A stretch of 64,000 nucleotides of DNA from Pegea sp. RAD2-039 (lineage: Eukaryota > Chordata > Thaliacea > Salpida > Salpidae). The stretch's first letter is position 1. Every line of letters starts with the position of its first letter. This document shows positions 1-17,170 of this stretch, piece after piece. Under the pieces are notes generated by a model. That model was not told the origin of the DNA. It searched no databases and saw only the letters and a program-made list of their open reading frames with translations. The DNA lies in assembly GCA_034620365.1 (NCBI GenBank), contig JAQGEQ010000058.1, positions 806,001-870,000 on the forward strand, read 5' to 3'. Position numbers and translations under genes: made by a program.

Positions 1-1197
1 CGGTTAATTGCGTTAGGATAAAGTTATATTGCCAAAATAAGTTAGTATTATTATAACTGAAAACTTTAGTCTCACAAATACTTGTTCAAAATATTATTCT
101 GCATAGCTATCTGAAGCAGCAAAAAATATATGTTTCTATAAAAAATAGTACTTGAAAAATCTATAATTTTAAATGTTTTATTCACCTCTAAACTGAAACA
201 AAAAATATAATTTAACTTTTTGATTCTTTCTCATTATAAATCATTGCACTTTCTTCTTACATTTTAACTCACAAAAAAGTAACCAAAGACTTAATAAATC
301 AGGGCCGTAGTTTTGCAATATTATATAATTTTGTTTTTGAAAAGTGATAATAATATTTAGTTTTTCTAACATGATCCTTTTAGAATATTTATTAAACATC
401 TAATAAGCGTGAATTATTTTATTCTAATATCTTTACAACAAAATTAAAAAGCCATTTTTTCTTTATAAATTTGTTACTAAAACTAACAGATACAAAATGT
501 TGGATGGCTAATCAACAGATATAGTTTTCTATCTTTTACTTCGATTGGTATTATATCAATCTGTTTTATTTATGTTCTTTTTCATAATGTATTTATTGTT
601 TTAGATAAATCATTGATAACCTCAATGACTAACTGTATATGTTTATGTAAAGTTTTATGTTATAAAATCTTTTTTGGAAAAAGATAATCTTTTGAAAAAC
701 TAGCGAAATATTCTTTAATAATTTATAACCGATTTTTCTAGTGAGTAGATAATACTTTTTTGTAAATGTCTTTTTATTGTTTATATAGCTTGTTTTAATT
801 ATTATATGTAGAGCTGAGTTAAATGTTTTGATTGAGTATTATAATTTTGTTTGTTATCTAATATATATATTTTTTGACTATTTCTGAGTTTTTACTTATT
901 ACTTATAGATTTTTATAACATCAAAAATTAAATAACTTTAGAAAATAATTACTTGCTGTAATTTTTGATGAATTTAGTTTCAATGAGATATCTTTTTATT
1001 AATTATTTACATGTAAGAGTTATAATTTGTGAAAAATTTAAATTAATTTAGTTGAAAGTTTATAGAATTTTATCTTTTTTACTAAATATTATTATAAATT
1101 TAAAATGTTTCATATATTTAAATTATATACTATTTGTTACAACATTTAAACTGGCTTTTATAAAATATTTTTCAACAGATTATTACAATTGTTAGAA
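1..1197. other. AT-rich non-coding flank upstream of LSM8
   Basis: No reading frame with recognisable protein content is seen on either strand. The stretch is A/T-rich with homopolymer runs. Its only notable element is a 3' splice-site-like sequence ending in CAACAG at 1178, 19 nt before the LSM8 start codon. Confidence 0.5.
1171..1178 (+). promoter_or_regulatory. Candidate splice or trans-splice acceptor before LSM8
   Basis: A pyrimidine-leaning stretch ending in AG at 1177-1178 lies 19 nt upstream of the LSM8 ATG. It could be the 3' end of a 5'UTR intron or a spliced-leader acceptor. No matching donor is evident nearby. A similar site precedes VPS33A, the METAP2 copies and VDAC. The role is inferred from position and consensus only. 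Confidence 0.35.
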
Positions 1198-1488
1198 ATG
1201 GCATCTACATTAGACACTCTTGTAAATCAAGTTATCTCTGTAATTACATCTGATGGAAGAATAATTGTCGGATTACTGAAAGGTTTCGACCAAACTGTTA
1301 ATCTAATCCTGGAAGAAAGCCATGAACGTGTCTTCTCATCTGACCAAGGAGTTGAACAAGTATCCCTTGGTTTATACATCATTAGAGGTGATAATGTTGC
1401 TGTTGTTGGTGAAGTGGATGATGGAACAGACTCTGCATTAGATTTTGAAAATATGAGAGCTGCCCCCTTGAATCCAGTTGTGCATTGA
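1198..1488 (+). CDS. LSM8: LSm8, U6 snRNA-associated Sm-like protein
   Basis: Single-exon gene for a 96-residue protein, the same length as human LSM8 and close to it throughout. The Sm1 part carries ITSDGRIIVGLLKGFDQTVN and the Sm2 part carries LYIIRGDNVAVVGE, the RGDN loop typical of Sm-fold RNA-contact sites. LSm8 defines the nuclear LSm2-8 ring that binds the U6 snRNA 3' oligo-U tail and supports spliceosome recycling. The ATG at 1198 is preferred over the in-frame TTG at 1189 because it gives the family-typical N-terminus and length. VPS33A starts only 249 nt downstream on the same strand, with an AATAAA at 1655-1660 between them. Recognition by motif and length is very secure. Confidence 0.96.
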   Translation: MASTLDTLVNQVISVITSDGRIIVGLLKGFDQTVNLILEESHERVFSSDQGVEQVSLGLYIIRGDNVAVVGEVDDGTDSALDFENMRAAPLNPVVH

Positions 1489-1737
1489 ATATTTCGATAT
1501 TCTCTTTTTGCTAAGAATTTGTTGTTTTGTTTAGACTTTTTACCATTTTATAGGATTTTGAGTGACATTGAACATTTTAAAACGTTTATGACTCTTTAAA
1601 GGGTGTTTAGCATTCTTTCAATTCAATTATTTGAAAATTCTTTAACTCATAGATAATAAATTGTTGTTAGCTATTTATATGAATACAAATTTAGGTAATC
1701 TCTTATCACTTCCAGAGTTACATTTAAAATAAGCATT
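1489..1737 (+). other. LSM8-VPS33A intercistronic spacer with poly(A) signal and acceptor
   Basis: The spacer contains AATAAA at 1655-1660, then a pyrimidine-rich run ending in CCAG at 1715, then 22 nt to the VPS33A ATG. A poly(A) signal followed within about 55 nt by a 3' splice site is the arrangement seen between genes of trans-spliced operons in several animal groups. It could also be an ordinary terminator followed by a 5'UTR intron, so the operon reading is inference. Confidence 0.4.
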
Positions 1738-4692
1738 ATGAGTTTAAATTTAGAGACTTTTAAAGAAGTTGCTCAAGAGCAATTAGCTGTTTTATTGGGA
1801 AGACATTTCAGTGGAAAAAAAGATCTAATGATTGATCCTCCTTTGATGTCCCTTCTAGATAGATTAACTGGGGTAAAGTTCCTCCGTGATAATGATGTTG
1901 GGAGCATTTTTCTTCTTGATCAAAAAGAAAATTTAGGAGGTTGTAACAAAAGAATCTTTCTTGTTAGACCTGATGTTCAAGTGATGAAGAGTATTTCTGC
2001 TAGTATTAACGCTGATCAGAGAGCAAGTAATTTGTTATATTTATCTAATCAGATGTTATTTTATACAAAAAAATTGTTGTTAAGAATAAATTTTATTATT
2101 TTGAAATATTTTAGATAAATTAAGAAAGTATCGTATACTTATGGTTCCTCGTCGTCTTTATGTTTGTGACCATGTACTTGAGCAAGAAGGTGTTTATGGA
2201 AAAGTTGAAATTGAAGAACTCAAACTTAGTTTCCTGCCTTTAGATGATGACATTTTAACTCTTGAAAACCATTACATTATCAACTCCTTTTTTTTGGTTT
2301 GATTTTTTCATATGATATATATTTGTTTGAATCTAATTACTTAGTTAAGTTTTTAATAAAACATACAATTTTAAATAAAAGAGTTATAAGGCTATAGCAG
2401 TAAATAACAAAAATCTTTTGGTTATATTTTTTAAGTTCTTTATTTTAAATCTAAGACATGTTTCTAAAAATCTAATGTTTTTAATCAAAAAATCATAAGT
2501 AATATTTTTGTTATTATATGTTTGTATTTTTCCAATGAAATCATAAAATTAAACTCAAATAAAATTAGATTTGCTTAATTTAAGCAAAGCATGATAGTTG
2601 ATAGTCAAATTATTTAATCTTTCACTTAGGAAGGTGATTTCACTTGGTTACACACAGTTGCTGCTTCTGTGAACAAGTTACAAACTTTATTTGGTGCTAT
2701 ACCTTTGATATGTGGGCAAGGAAAGGCAGCAAAAATTGTTCATAAACTTTCGAAGACCTTATTGGATGAAGATAAAACAAACAGATTACCCAATTACTCA
2801 AAAATTGATCAATTAATTTTGATTGATAGAAGTGTAGATTTTGTAACTCCCTTGTGTTCACAGGTTAACATCTGATTTATAATATTTATTTTATGAATGG
2901 CCTCCGTTCTTGTATTGTATACTGTTATCCATAAAATAGGAAATGTTGAACAATTTTTGGTGTAAATAATAGATTGTAATCTGACTAATGTTACTTATAT
3001 TTTGGATATATGTAATTAAATATTAACAACTTTTTAGGTGACATATGAAGGTTTGTTAGATGATATATTTGGAATTAATTGTGGTCAGATTGAGTTTGGA
3101 GAGGATGTTACAAAAACTAAAAAATCTGTTAAAGCCATTCTTAATTCAGAAGATGTGATATTTGAACAAATAAGAAACAAGTAATTAGTTAATAAGTTCA
3201 ATTTCTGAAAGTTATTTTTAATTTTTAGTAAACATTTTCTAACTTCTCAAAATCCAATATCTTTTAAGCAACTAGTATTTTAGTTAAATATTTTAGATTA
3301 CAATTTTTTAAAAAGACTATATTACAAATTTTCAGGCATTTTGCTAGCGTGGGAAATATATTAAAAAACAGAGCAAATAAAATTCAAAAAAAATTTGATG
3401 AAAAAGATCAAATGAGTATTTCTGAATTAAAGGTGCTTCTGTAGCTAACAACATTTTTTAGCACTTGAAATTTAAGCAATCTCATTTCGTAGAGTTTTGT
3501 TTCCAATGAGTTAGCAGCTTTGCAAAAACAATATCGTTCTGTATCTTTACATTTGGGTGCTTCAGAAGTGATAATGAAGCATAAAAGTGGAAGTTTAAAG
3601 CAAGGAGACTTACAAGATATTTTGCATGTAGAACATAGTAAGCATACTTCAGTGTTCATCTAGAAAGATCTTAACTTCAAATCCTTCAACTAAAGTTGTA
3701 TAAAGTTTCATTTTAAATGTAAATAAAAAGTGCTGCTTAATAGGTTTTACTTTAATTGAATTGAGTACAAGTTTTATTTGATTGAATTTGTTTCCAGTTA
3801 AGTTTCAACAAATATTAAAAATTGTATTTTAGGTTTACTGGCTGGAATTTCATTCAATGAATCTTTAGCTTATATAGAAGAGTGTATACATCGTCAATAC
3901 AATATTACATTAACTCTAAAGCTGTTATGCCTTTTATCATGTACTAATAGTGGATTGCTTCCTAAAGATTATCAGAACTTAAAACAGCAGTTCTTGAGTA
4001 GTTATGGATTTGAACACATGATAACGTTCTTCAATTTAAAAAAGGTTTGAGCAACTTTTCACCCCATCACTAACTAATCAACTTTTTAATTTTTGAAGGT
4101 TGGTTTGCTGGTTGAAGCTCAAACGAATAAAAACCAAAGTTCCATGTCAATAGAGTCTGGTTTAAATAAATTTGCTGATAAGATGTCAGCGAGCTCAACT
4201 ATAGTTGCTTCATCATTAGTAGCTTTACAAAAGAAAGATTGGTTTCATACAATCAGCAAAAAACTAAGTTTGATACCGAAAGAGATTGTGGACCCTCAAA
4301 AAGAGATTGATATGTCCTATGTGTTCAGCAGTGCATATGTTCCTCTTACTTGCAGGTTTGTATATTTACTACAAATATCAATCAGTTGAAGTCTGACTAT
4401 TTGTAGACTTGCTGAGCAAGCAATTGAGAGGAATGGATGGGGAACATTAGATGATATTATGAGACATTTACCGGGAGACACATTTGAAAAGCAAGAAACT
4501 AGATCGGCTAAAAGCGGAGCGATGAATACATCGCGTAGCGCTAAGACTGTAGTTGTATATTTTATTGGTGGTGTTACATATACAGAAATTGCTGCGTTAA
4601 GACTTCTTTCAAAGCAGAAGGGATGTAAGATTGTAATTGCTACTACTTCTATAATTAATGGTGAACGTTTGTTGAAGCCTTTTCTAAACTGA
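1738..4692 (+). CDS. VPS33A: VPS33A, Sec1/Munc18 subunit of HOPS/CORVET tethering complexes
   Basis: Nine exons: 1738-2026, 2115-2296, 2630-2863, 3038-3180, 3336-3432, 3493-3637, 3833-4044, 4099-4355, 4407-4692. All junctions are GT...AG and phase-consistent, giving 614 residues (human 596). Landmarks in order are LMVPRRLYVCDHVL, LQTLFGAIPLICGQGKAA, ILIDRSVDFVTPL followed by VTYEGLLDDIFG, SSYGFEHMITFFNL, SYVFSSAYVPLTCR and YFIGGVTYTEIAALRLLS. These match the Sec1-like fold of Vps33, and the LDRxVDxxTPL block is a family hallmark. The protein clasps SNARE bundles at late endosomes and lysosomes with VPS16 and the other class C proteins. The A paralogue is favoured over VPS33B from overall similarity by memory. 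The start is 249 nt after the LSM8 stop, so co-transcription is possible. Confidence 0.95.
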
Positions 4693-6023
4693 TTTAGCAT
4701 GCTTTTCTGTTCAGCATGTTATTGTTTTTAGACTAATATTTATACATCTGTAACTTATCTGTTATTGTATTCAAGTTATTTCTTATTAATTCAAATATTT
4801 CATAATTGTCTTTTCTTATTTTACTTTTTTCTGTCTTCAGCTTTACATTCTTTATTGAAATTATTTTTAGCTTTAAGTAATCCTCTAAGCTTGTTTTCTT
4901 TTTGAAAATTTAAATTAAATAATCATGAATACAAAAATAAATAAAGCAAATATTTTCCAATCTGATTTTACATGAAAGTGACTAATTAGCTTTTAGCAGT
5001 TTCCTCTAAATTGAAATATTACATTGTGAATCTCACTAAACTGTTCGTCTAGCAATATAATAATACCAGTAATATTGATTAGAGTTCTAAGTAAAAATAC
5101 AGCTGCATTGGTTAGGGACCTTAAACTGTAGAAACTCCTCGACCAACAACAGTAAGTCACGAAAACCTCACATATAGGCAAATCATACGCATTAATAGAA
5201 ATTATTTCAAGACTCGCTTAAAGCTTTAATTTTAGAAACTGTGCTTTGAAGCAATTTATAGAAATTGTGTAGAAAAATTGTAGTATCCAAAAAATAAATT
5301 GTCTCTTCATTTCGATAAATTTTTTATTTATGGTCATAAATTCAGGTTCTTTACTTTGAAGTGTTATTTGTTGTCAGTTACATTACTGCATCTCCTATCT
5401 CTAATTAACTAACAAAAACTCGTAGCAGTAGATAAGTAAAAATGATGAAGAAATTGCTCAAACAGTCTTTCAATATTTACAAAGGTGAACTAATAACTTC
5501 GAATATTAATATTTTTAGTTTAATTGTTAAGTATGGAAGTTGATGTATACGTTTATAACCCGTGGCTGATTCTGGTTTTATTGTTGTTCTGGAAAAATAA
5601 ACGAAAAAGAAGTCATTATATCGTGACCAAGCTAAATGTACTTGTTGGAAACAACTACTTGAAAAGTATTTAAAGCAAACGATTATTATCTAATGAGGTT
5701 TGTAAAGTATTTAAATACTATGAAAAAAGTTTTCTATAAATTAAAGAAATATATTTTTCTAAATCCTGCTTAAAGTAAATAGTTTAATAATTAAATGCTA
5801 AATAAATAAAAATATACGCCAAAAAAGTCGCAAATAAAAATAATAGATAACTACGAGATAGAATCATATTACCATAGTTCTGTTTGTATACACGTTTGTT
5901 GTCTCCATGTCCGTTTTAAGTAGCTCAAATGCTTTAAATAAAAGAGTATTCCTTTTGTAATTTATTTCAAATCTTGATGTAGTTAAATTATTAACTGTAC
6001 TCAAATTTTAAGAATTAAGTCAA
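4693..6023. other. Intergenic, with one small hydrophobic ORF
   Basis: There is no recognisable gene. The only item of note is a 46-codon ORF at 5533-5673 (+). It starts MEVDVYVYNPWLILVLLLFW and continues with a basic KNKRKR stretch, like a short membrane anchor with a cytosolic stop-transfer signal. A TTTTTAG acceptor-like site lies just upstream. This may be chance in AT-rich DNA. Confidence 0.3.
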
Positions 6024-8492
6024 ATGCCGACCCTTAGTCAAATTTCAAGTCTTTCCTCGACTTACGAACAAGGTAAAACGTCAAGCGGTGATAATAGTTT
6101 ACCAAAACAACCCGTGGTCAGTTCTACATCAGTCCCAGATTTTATTTGTAAGCTCGGCTGCCTTTTCTTTTCGCAATGCTACGTAAATTCTGAGATTATT
6201 TCAAGAATTTTTCTTATTGCTGCTTATCTGTAAGTATTTTGATACTTTTTGTAAAGTATTTTTTAAAAACAGCCTTATGTACGAGAAACTAGAATTAATC
6301 AAAATAGATTAGATTTTAAAGTTAGTTTTTGTGACTTGTCAAACATAGTTTATTTTTTACAATATCGTTTGTTCAAATCACTTTAGCATAAACACAATAT
6401 CTGTTTGAAATGTTTGTATTTGACTAATCAAATATTTTAACGAGTTATACTATTAATCAAATCATAATTATTTCTTTATTCTGATGTTATATTTTCTGAC
6501 TCCATGAATGGTATTGATCAATATTTGAATTTTTTGTGAAAAATTTTATTTAACTAAAATTTAGAGTTAAGAAATGATTAACTAAATTACGGTTTTGATG
6601 TGTACGGTTTTGAACAATAAATAAATTGTTTTATTTAAGGTTGTTGGAAGATCTTGATCCTTTTGAAAGAGTTGTTCATTCAGAAGAGTGGTGGTATTAT
6701 CAAAATCCTTACTATAAGCATCATACAATACCTTGGTCATATTTATATGTAAGTTATTTTATTTTCTAGTCAATTATAATTACAAAAAATTGTTTCAAAT
6801 ATTTACTCTTAATAAATATTAAGAAAGTTTAGTATTTCAATAATATTTATCATTCCCATAAGATAAATTTCTAATGTTTTCTTAAAAATGTTTATTTTTT
6901 CAGCAATTGATTGCTTTAGTACCAGTATTGACTGCATGTCTATTCAGTGGTGTTTTTCATTCCACAACTAGAAATGATATTATTCCTTTTATTAGTTCTT
7001 TTTCACTTGCATTTCTTTTAAATGGGATTTTAACAAACCTTCTCAAAGCTAGTATGGGAAAACTTCGACCAGACTTTTACTCAAGGTTTGAAAAACTTAA
7101 GCATAGATTTATCATTTTAATTAATTACTAAGCTTGTTTTTATATAATCACGATTTAAAGTTATTCTTTATGATAAAGGATAATGTATAAATAGGTGCTG
7201 ATAGTGTTTTGTTAAATTCTTTGATTAAAAATATATTTAATTGTTATCAAACTTATATGATTCTCTTTTTGATGTATCTAGATGCTTTCCTGGAGGTAGT
7301 GGTCCATTTGTGTTACCGTCAGGATTGAATGAGTTAGATTGTGTTGGGTTAGAATCCATAGTTAAAGAAGGAAGAAGAAGTTTTCCAAGTGCGCATACAT
7401 CTTGTCAGTATTCTTTGTTTTTTGACATTTTAAAAGCGAGTTTTAAATTTGATAAAAAGTAAATTTAAAAGATATCTTTTAATAATATTTTCTTTGCATT
7501 TTTTAAATTAATTCAAGAATAATTGTTATGTTTTAAAGACTTATGGTTTCACGATATCTATAAATTACACAAAATTTGAATATTTTTGAACAGATGCATT
7601 TACTTGCCTTGGATTTTGTTCAATTTATATCGCCAGTAAATTTCACTGTTTTGACCCAAGAGGAAATTCTTCTTCTTTTAAATTAATCACTGCAATGACT
7701 CCATTAATTATCGCTTTATTTATTGGAGTAAGCAGAACTTCAGATTACAAAAGTCATTCAATCGGTAAGATCGGAATATTTCTTCATCTGATTTACATTT
7801 TTATTAATTAACATCAAAAAAGTTCTTTGAGTTAAATTTTGATTCACAAATTTTATAGTCAAAAGAGATTTTGTACAGATGTTGTGTGTGGCGGGTTACT
7901 TGGAATTGTCGTCGCATACACATCCTATCGACAACATTATCCTCCACTTACACATGAGCTTGCTCATTTACCATTCGCGATGCTCGACGTTAAAGCAGCT
8001 GACGAAGAAGTGCTAAATCTTGAACAACCTGAGAGAAAATCAGAGTCTTCTACTGTGAAAGAAAAAGTGAAGAGTAGTAGAAGAAAAAGTTTTAAGAAGT
8101 ATAAAAAGCAGTATTCGAACATCATAGATGACTCGACTTCATCGAGTCCTGCTCCTCCTCCGGCTCCGCCGGTGAAATTAGAACGAGAAGAATCATTGAA
8201 AGGATTAAAAACCGACAACTTGACTCCTGTCAGCGTACCTCAACCTCTCTTTGATACTAATAAGGAATATAAATCGCAATTTGCAAAAACTGACGGATCT
8301 GAAACCGGAATAAATTCTCCAATGAAAGCTTTTCTTCCAAGCGACAGCGTGGATACTCCAATTCGCTCCCAAAAATCGTCATCTACAAAACAGGGTAGTA
8401 ACGCAAAGTCAAGTAGTAAAACATCAGGGTCATCATCAGGTTCAGGCTCTTCAGAAGACGACTCTAGTAGCTCGAGTCCTCCTGATCAGTAA
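6024..8492 (+). CDS. PLPP4/5-like lipid phosphatase (PAP2 fold) with Ser-rich tail
   Basis: Six exons: 6024-6229, 6640-6748, 6904-7085, 7282-7403, 7594-7764, 7879-8492, giving 467 residues. Motif 1 is KASMGKLRP (residues 153-161, the Kx6RP pattern), followed by DFYSRCFPGG. Motif 2 is FPSAH (around 200-204; family PSGH). Motif 3 is SRTSDYKSHSID (253-264). The YRQHYPPLTHE segment after the last membrane helix matches the vertebrate PLPP4/PLPP5 branch, which dephosphorylates phosphatidic acid and diacylglycerol pyrophosphate in internal membranes. In motif 3 the nucleophile histidine of SRx5Hx3D is replaced by serine (DYKSH for DYKHH), so activity is doubtful. The C-terminal ~190 residues (KAADEEVL to the end) are low-complexity, Lys- and Ser-rich and absent from the roughly 270-residue vertebrate proteins. 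AATAAA follows near 8553. Confidence 0.88.
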
Positions 8493-10445
8493 ACCATATC
8501 ATTGTAACATTTTTTATAAAACTTTAAACGTCTTTTGAGTGATAGTTGAGTAAATAAATCAACATTTTTTTACAAATATATATTTGAATTCATCTAATTA
8601 ACTCATCTCATATATAAGATTAAAAGTAGTTGTATGTACCTTAATTATAAGTAAAATTTGTTAAAGGTTCTTTAAAGTTCTGCAACAACTCTGACTTTTG
8701 TTAGTTTCTTCAATATGTTTTAGCCTAATTTGTATCACTTAAAAAAGTTGAATACTTCATCTCAAAATTATAAGTTATTACATTAAATATTATTCTGAAT
8801 TTAAATTCTTAATTGAAAACAAGAAAGGTTGCAAATGTCGCAGATTTTTTTTGAGATCATTAAAAAATAGTTCAGCCTTAACCTTTAGAAGTATCCTTTA
8901 TAATTAAAACTTTATAAAGCGAGAAAAACATGGTTAAGGTATTAGAAATCATTATTGTGAGCAAAATAAATTCTAAAATATTTAAAGTGAACAACAAAGT
9001 ATATTTCTTAAACAGAAAGAAGTTGCCTGAAGATTTTTTTTAATAGTTTGCAAACTTTTTTAAAGACAAATTTATTTGTTTCTATTTCATCTTACTACAC
9101 AAATCAGTTAACTTCTTCGCAATCATACAAATTTATTTTAAAAACAGAAGAAATAAGCATAAAAAATGAATCATCAGCAGAAATTTGAACATTACCATCA
9201 TCGGTCAACAGGACAAATACAAGTAACTTTTTTAATGAGACAAAACTATACTTATTCCGTCTTGTAAACCATAAACCACTCATATTAACATCATTTCACT
9301 TATCTTTGACAATTCTTCATACGCCATGAAGCATGCAATTTAAGCATGAGCTCGTTCAAGCATTAAAAATAGCAAATATATTAAATTGCATAGACTCGTT
9401 TAATATTGTTTTTTATATGTTATTCTCTTCTGCAATTCTTTTTCGTTAAACAATTAATAGGTGAAATTACAATAATAGTTTTTAAACACATTGAATTGTT
9501 TATTATGATGTATATTACAGCTATGCTAACACTTAAGTTACAAATTTTCGTTTAAAATAATAAAATTTCATTAATCTTATTTCTGATACTTTCAGTATAT
9601 GCAAGGTATAATTTCTGACTATATGTTGAAAACTTTATTTGAAATATCTAATTTCTGCTTATTATTTTTTTCTAATATTTAAATTCTCTATGCATATAAT
9701 TTTGCATTTGATGTAAAATTACGAAATTTATTCATATTTGAAAGTCACTTTTCTAATTCATACTTTACTTAGAGAGATATGTTTGCATGTAGCAAATAAT
9801 TTAATAAAGATTACATTTCTTCAGCTTTTAATTTAACTATCTGCTCAAATATATATCGGTTATTGTTATTGTAATATGCTTCCAGTTATTAAATTTAGAA
9901 ATATTTTTACAACCTCAACAAACGGTTAAATACATCTGTCTAGGAACAATATTTAAAAAGTCCAAATTGTACATTAGTTTTTCAGAAAAGTAAATCATGG
10001 TATCTCACATATTATTCTTTTCATAAAAAAATACTTATTATGTGGATGTAATTATTTATCAATTATATCTTTTCAGTATAACACACTTGATGACAAAGCT
10101 CCTTATGTGATGTAACTCTGCTATAAATTAATTTTTTCAACTAACCCTAACCAGCTCATAAACTTCTTTAAACTTGGTTTTTCAAACAGAAGATATGATT
10201 TATTTTATGTTTTTGGAATTTTCCTTATATTTTTTCAGTTTGATTCCCATTAATTAAATATTTGATCATAACTTTGAAGTTAAAAAATTTTATAGTAATA
10301 TATATTTGTTTCATAACTTTTAATTCTAATTGAATATTTGTTCAAATATTTTAATTTAAAAGCAAACTAGAAACTTTTCATTATTGTTGGTTTCTTACAT
10401 AAATTTCAAATAAACTTCTTTTTTTAAACTTTTAGCTTTTATATA
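8493..10445. other. Intergenic region between the PLPP-like gene and METAP2 copy A
   Basis: AT-rich sequence with no supported reading frame. A pair of adjacent CTAACC units near 10141 is too short to be telomeric. A pyrimidine tract ending in TTTTAG (AG at 10434-10435) sits 10 nt before the METAP2 start codon. Confidence 0.45.
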
Positions 10446-13018
<2,573 letters not shown>

Positions 13019-13332
13019 TTCAAATGCAAACTTTGAAGCTGTTTTTTTGCATATCGATATTTTGTGAGCTTTTGTTATATGTGTTTAAAATGCTAAATTT
13101 GAAAACTTTTAAATTGAAAAGGATGAGAATTTATTAGCAAGCATCTCAGCAATTTGCATGTATCTTCTTCTCTTCTATCTTATTTATCAATTCTTTTTAG
13201 CCTGAATTTTATATTTGGTTGCTTATTTCACGTGTGGCGTTTGCTTGTTGAAATTTCTGTGCCAAAACTCATTAAATTGTAATATGTGTTGCAGCTTTTG
13301 AGGTTGTTTAAGTAGTTACAAAATTTGTTGAA
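13019..13332. other. Spacer between the METAP2 copies
   Basis: This 314-nt spacer has no coding content. A TGTTGCAG acceptor-like site (AG at 13293-13294) lies 38 nt before the copy B start codon. Confidence 0.4.
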
Positions 13333-15264
<1,932 letters not shown>

Positions 15265-17170
15265 ATCAATGGCCGTATATTGCGTTAAATCTTTGAAATA
15301 TTTACAGTTCAATTTTAGTTTTCATTCCGGCCTATCTAATTTTAATTAATTTTGCCCTGGCTGTGAAAGTCCTCGGTTTTTTGGTTGTAAATGATGACTA
15401 ATTACTTTTCAAAGAGTTTAATGTAAAGTAAAACACTAAAGCCTGATTATTTCTATTGGTTTTAATGACCATATACAAATTTTTAATGATAAAATTTAAT
15501 CAATAAAATTGTTGAGGTTGTTTTGTTTTCACACAAAAAATTGTTCATTTGAAGATTTTTAATTTTTTTCAATCCTTCAAAACCTGATTAATTATTTAAC
15601 AAATTATTGATTAAGTTATTTTAAGTTTAGGGAATTATTGAGATTAGTCATATTCAAAGAAATTTTACTTCAGCTAGTCGTTCAGTTTTCATCAAAGTTG
15701 GTTGAGATGGCTCAGCAGAAAAACGTTAATTTATTCAACAACATTTGATCAAACTAAAACCTTCAACTTTTTTGACCTTTTTAATAAATTCTAATTTTAA
15801 GATTATTAATCATAAAAAAGTAGGTTGAAGTAAACAGAATAAAAGTGTTTTTTGAACTTTCAAACTAGATTTTTGTAAAATGCAACTGACATATGAAATT
15901 GATACATTTGTTTGATTCTATCCTAAAAAAGATGATTTTTTCAAAAAGATTTCTTAAATCTAATCTTCAATATAACAACTTATTGATAAAGAACATTTTC
16001 AAAATGGCCATTCTGCTGCAACCTGCGAACAACGGGGTTTACATTTCAAAATGCTGTGGTTATCTTTGAAATAGCCAGTTTCAAAAAGAACTTTTTGAAT
16101 TTAATCAGTTTAGCAAAATTCCTTCTATCGAGGTGACTACAAAATTCACTTACCAATGAGATAAGCTATCTTTGTGGTAATTAGAAATGTTCACAAGTTT
16201 TTATAAAACTTCAATTTATGAATACTTGATCTCTCTTTATTTGCTCAAATACTTTTCTATTAATCACAAATGTTTTGATACTTTTAAGTGTAGTAAGAGC
16301 ATTGTAGAAACCGGCAGCATTTTCAAACTAGTAGCATTTTGTGAGAAACTGTTTGTTACAGATCATCTCTGATTGCTGTCAGCCTCTCTGGAGATGTTTT
16401 GCCCATTTAAGGGCTTATGTTCTAATCTGACAAGTTGTCAGTTAAAATTCTCCGACAAATTTGAAACAACTTTAGGACTACGTCATCATTTTCATATAAA
16501 TCGTGAACCGAAGTGGTTGTTCTAAGATACTTTTATTATTTAGTAATAATAAAGATAAACTTCCAGCAGATTTGGATTTCTAACAATTGAGGGAATTTTC
16601 AGTTTTCTGTCATAGTACTAAATAAACAGATAAGAAAGAAGCTAGCTGAAGTCAGCTGTGATGAATAATTTATCAGTTAAGACGCTAGTGTGTCATCAGT
16701 GTAAGCAAGCTATTGTGAGCAAGTAATTTCGACAGTAAACACACCTCAATATCTGTTTTAAAGTTGTATTTTCTGACGTGACTTGCAAAATTTTGTCGAC
16801 CAAAGCATTAGACGCACGCAAGAAGATAAATTTACATAAAACGCGTTGTCACGACGAACAAATATAAATCATCCAAGGAAGGAGGAGCCACACGATTAAC
16901 TGATGAATTTACCAAACCGTCCATATCAAGTGAGAGTGGGAAAAACATCGAGTTAAATTATCAACGCAATTATTTGTTGGTAGGTTTTATTAATTTAAAA
17001 TCTCAAACTATAACAGAACTGCTCCATCAATATACAAGTATAAAAAATACCTAAGCAGACAGAAGGAAGGGAAAAAGATTGTTCTAATCAAATCGAAGCA
17101 ATGCGTATTTAAGTGGCCGACTCAATCAAGCAAATCTTCTAGTAACAAACCAAATAATAGTTTCAACTAA
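15265..17170. other. Intergenic between METAP2 copy B and BTF3
   Basis: No supported gene. Composition is less extreme around 16.3-16.9 kb, but no frame there resembles a protein. The two flanking genes converge on this interval, so it holds both 3' ends. Confidence 0.4.
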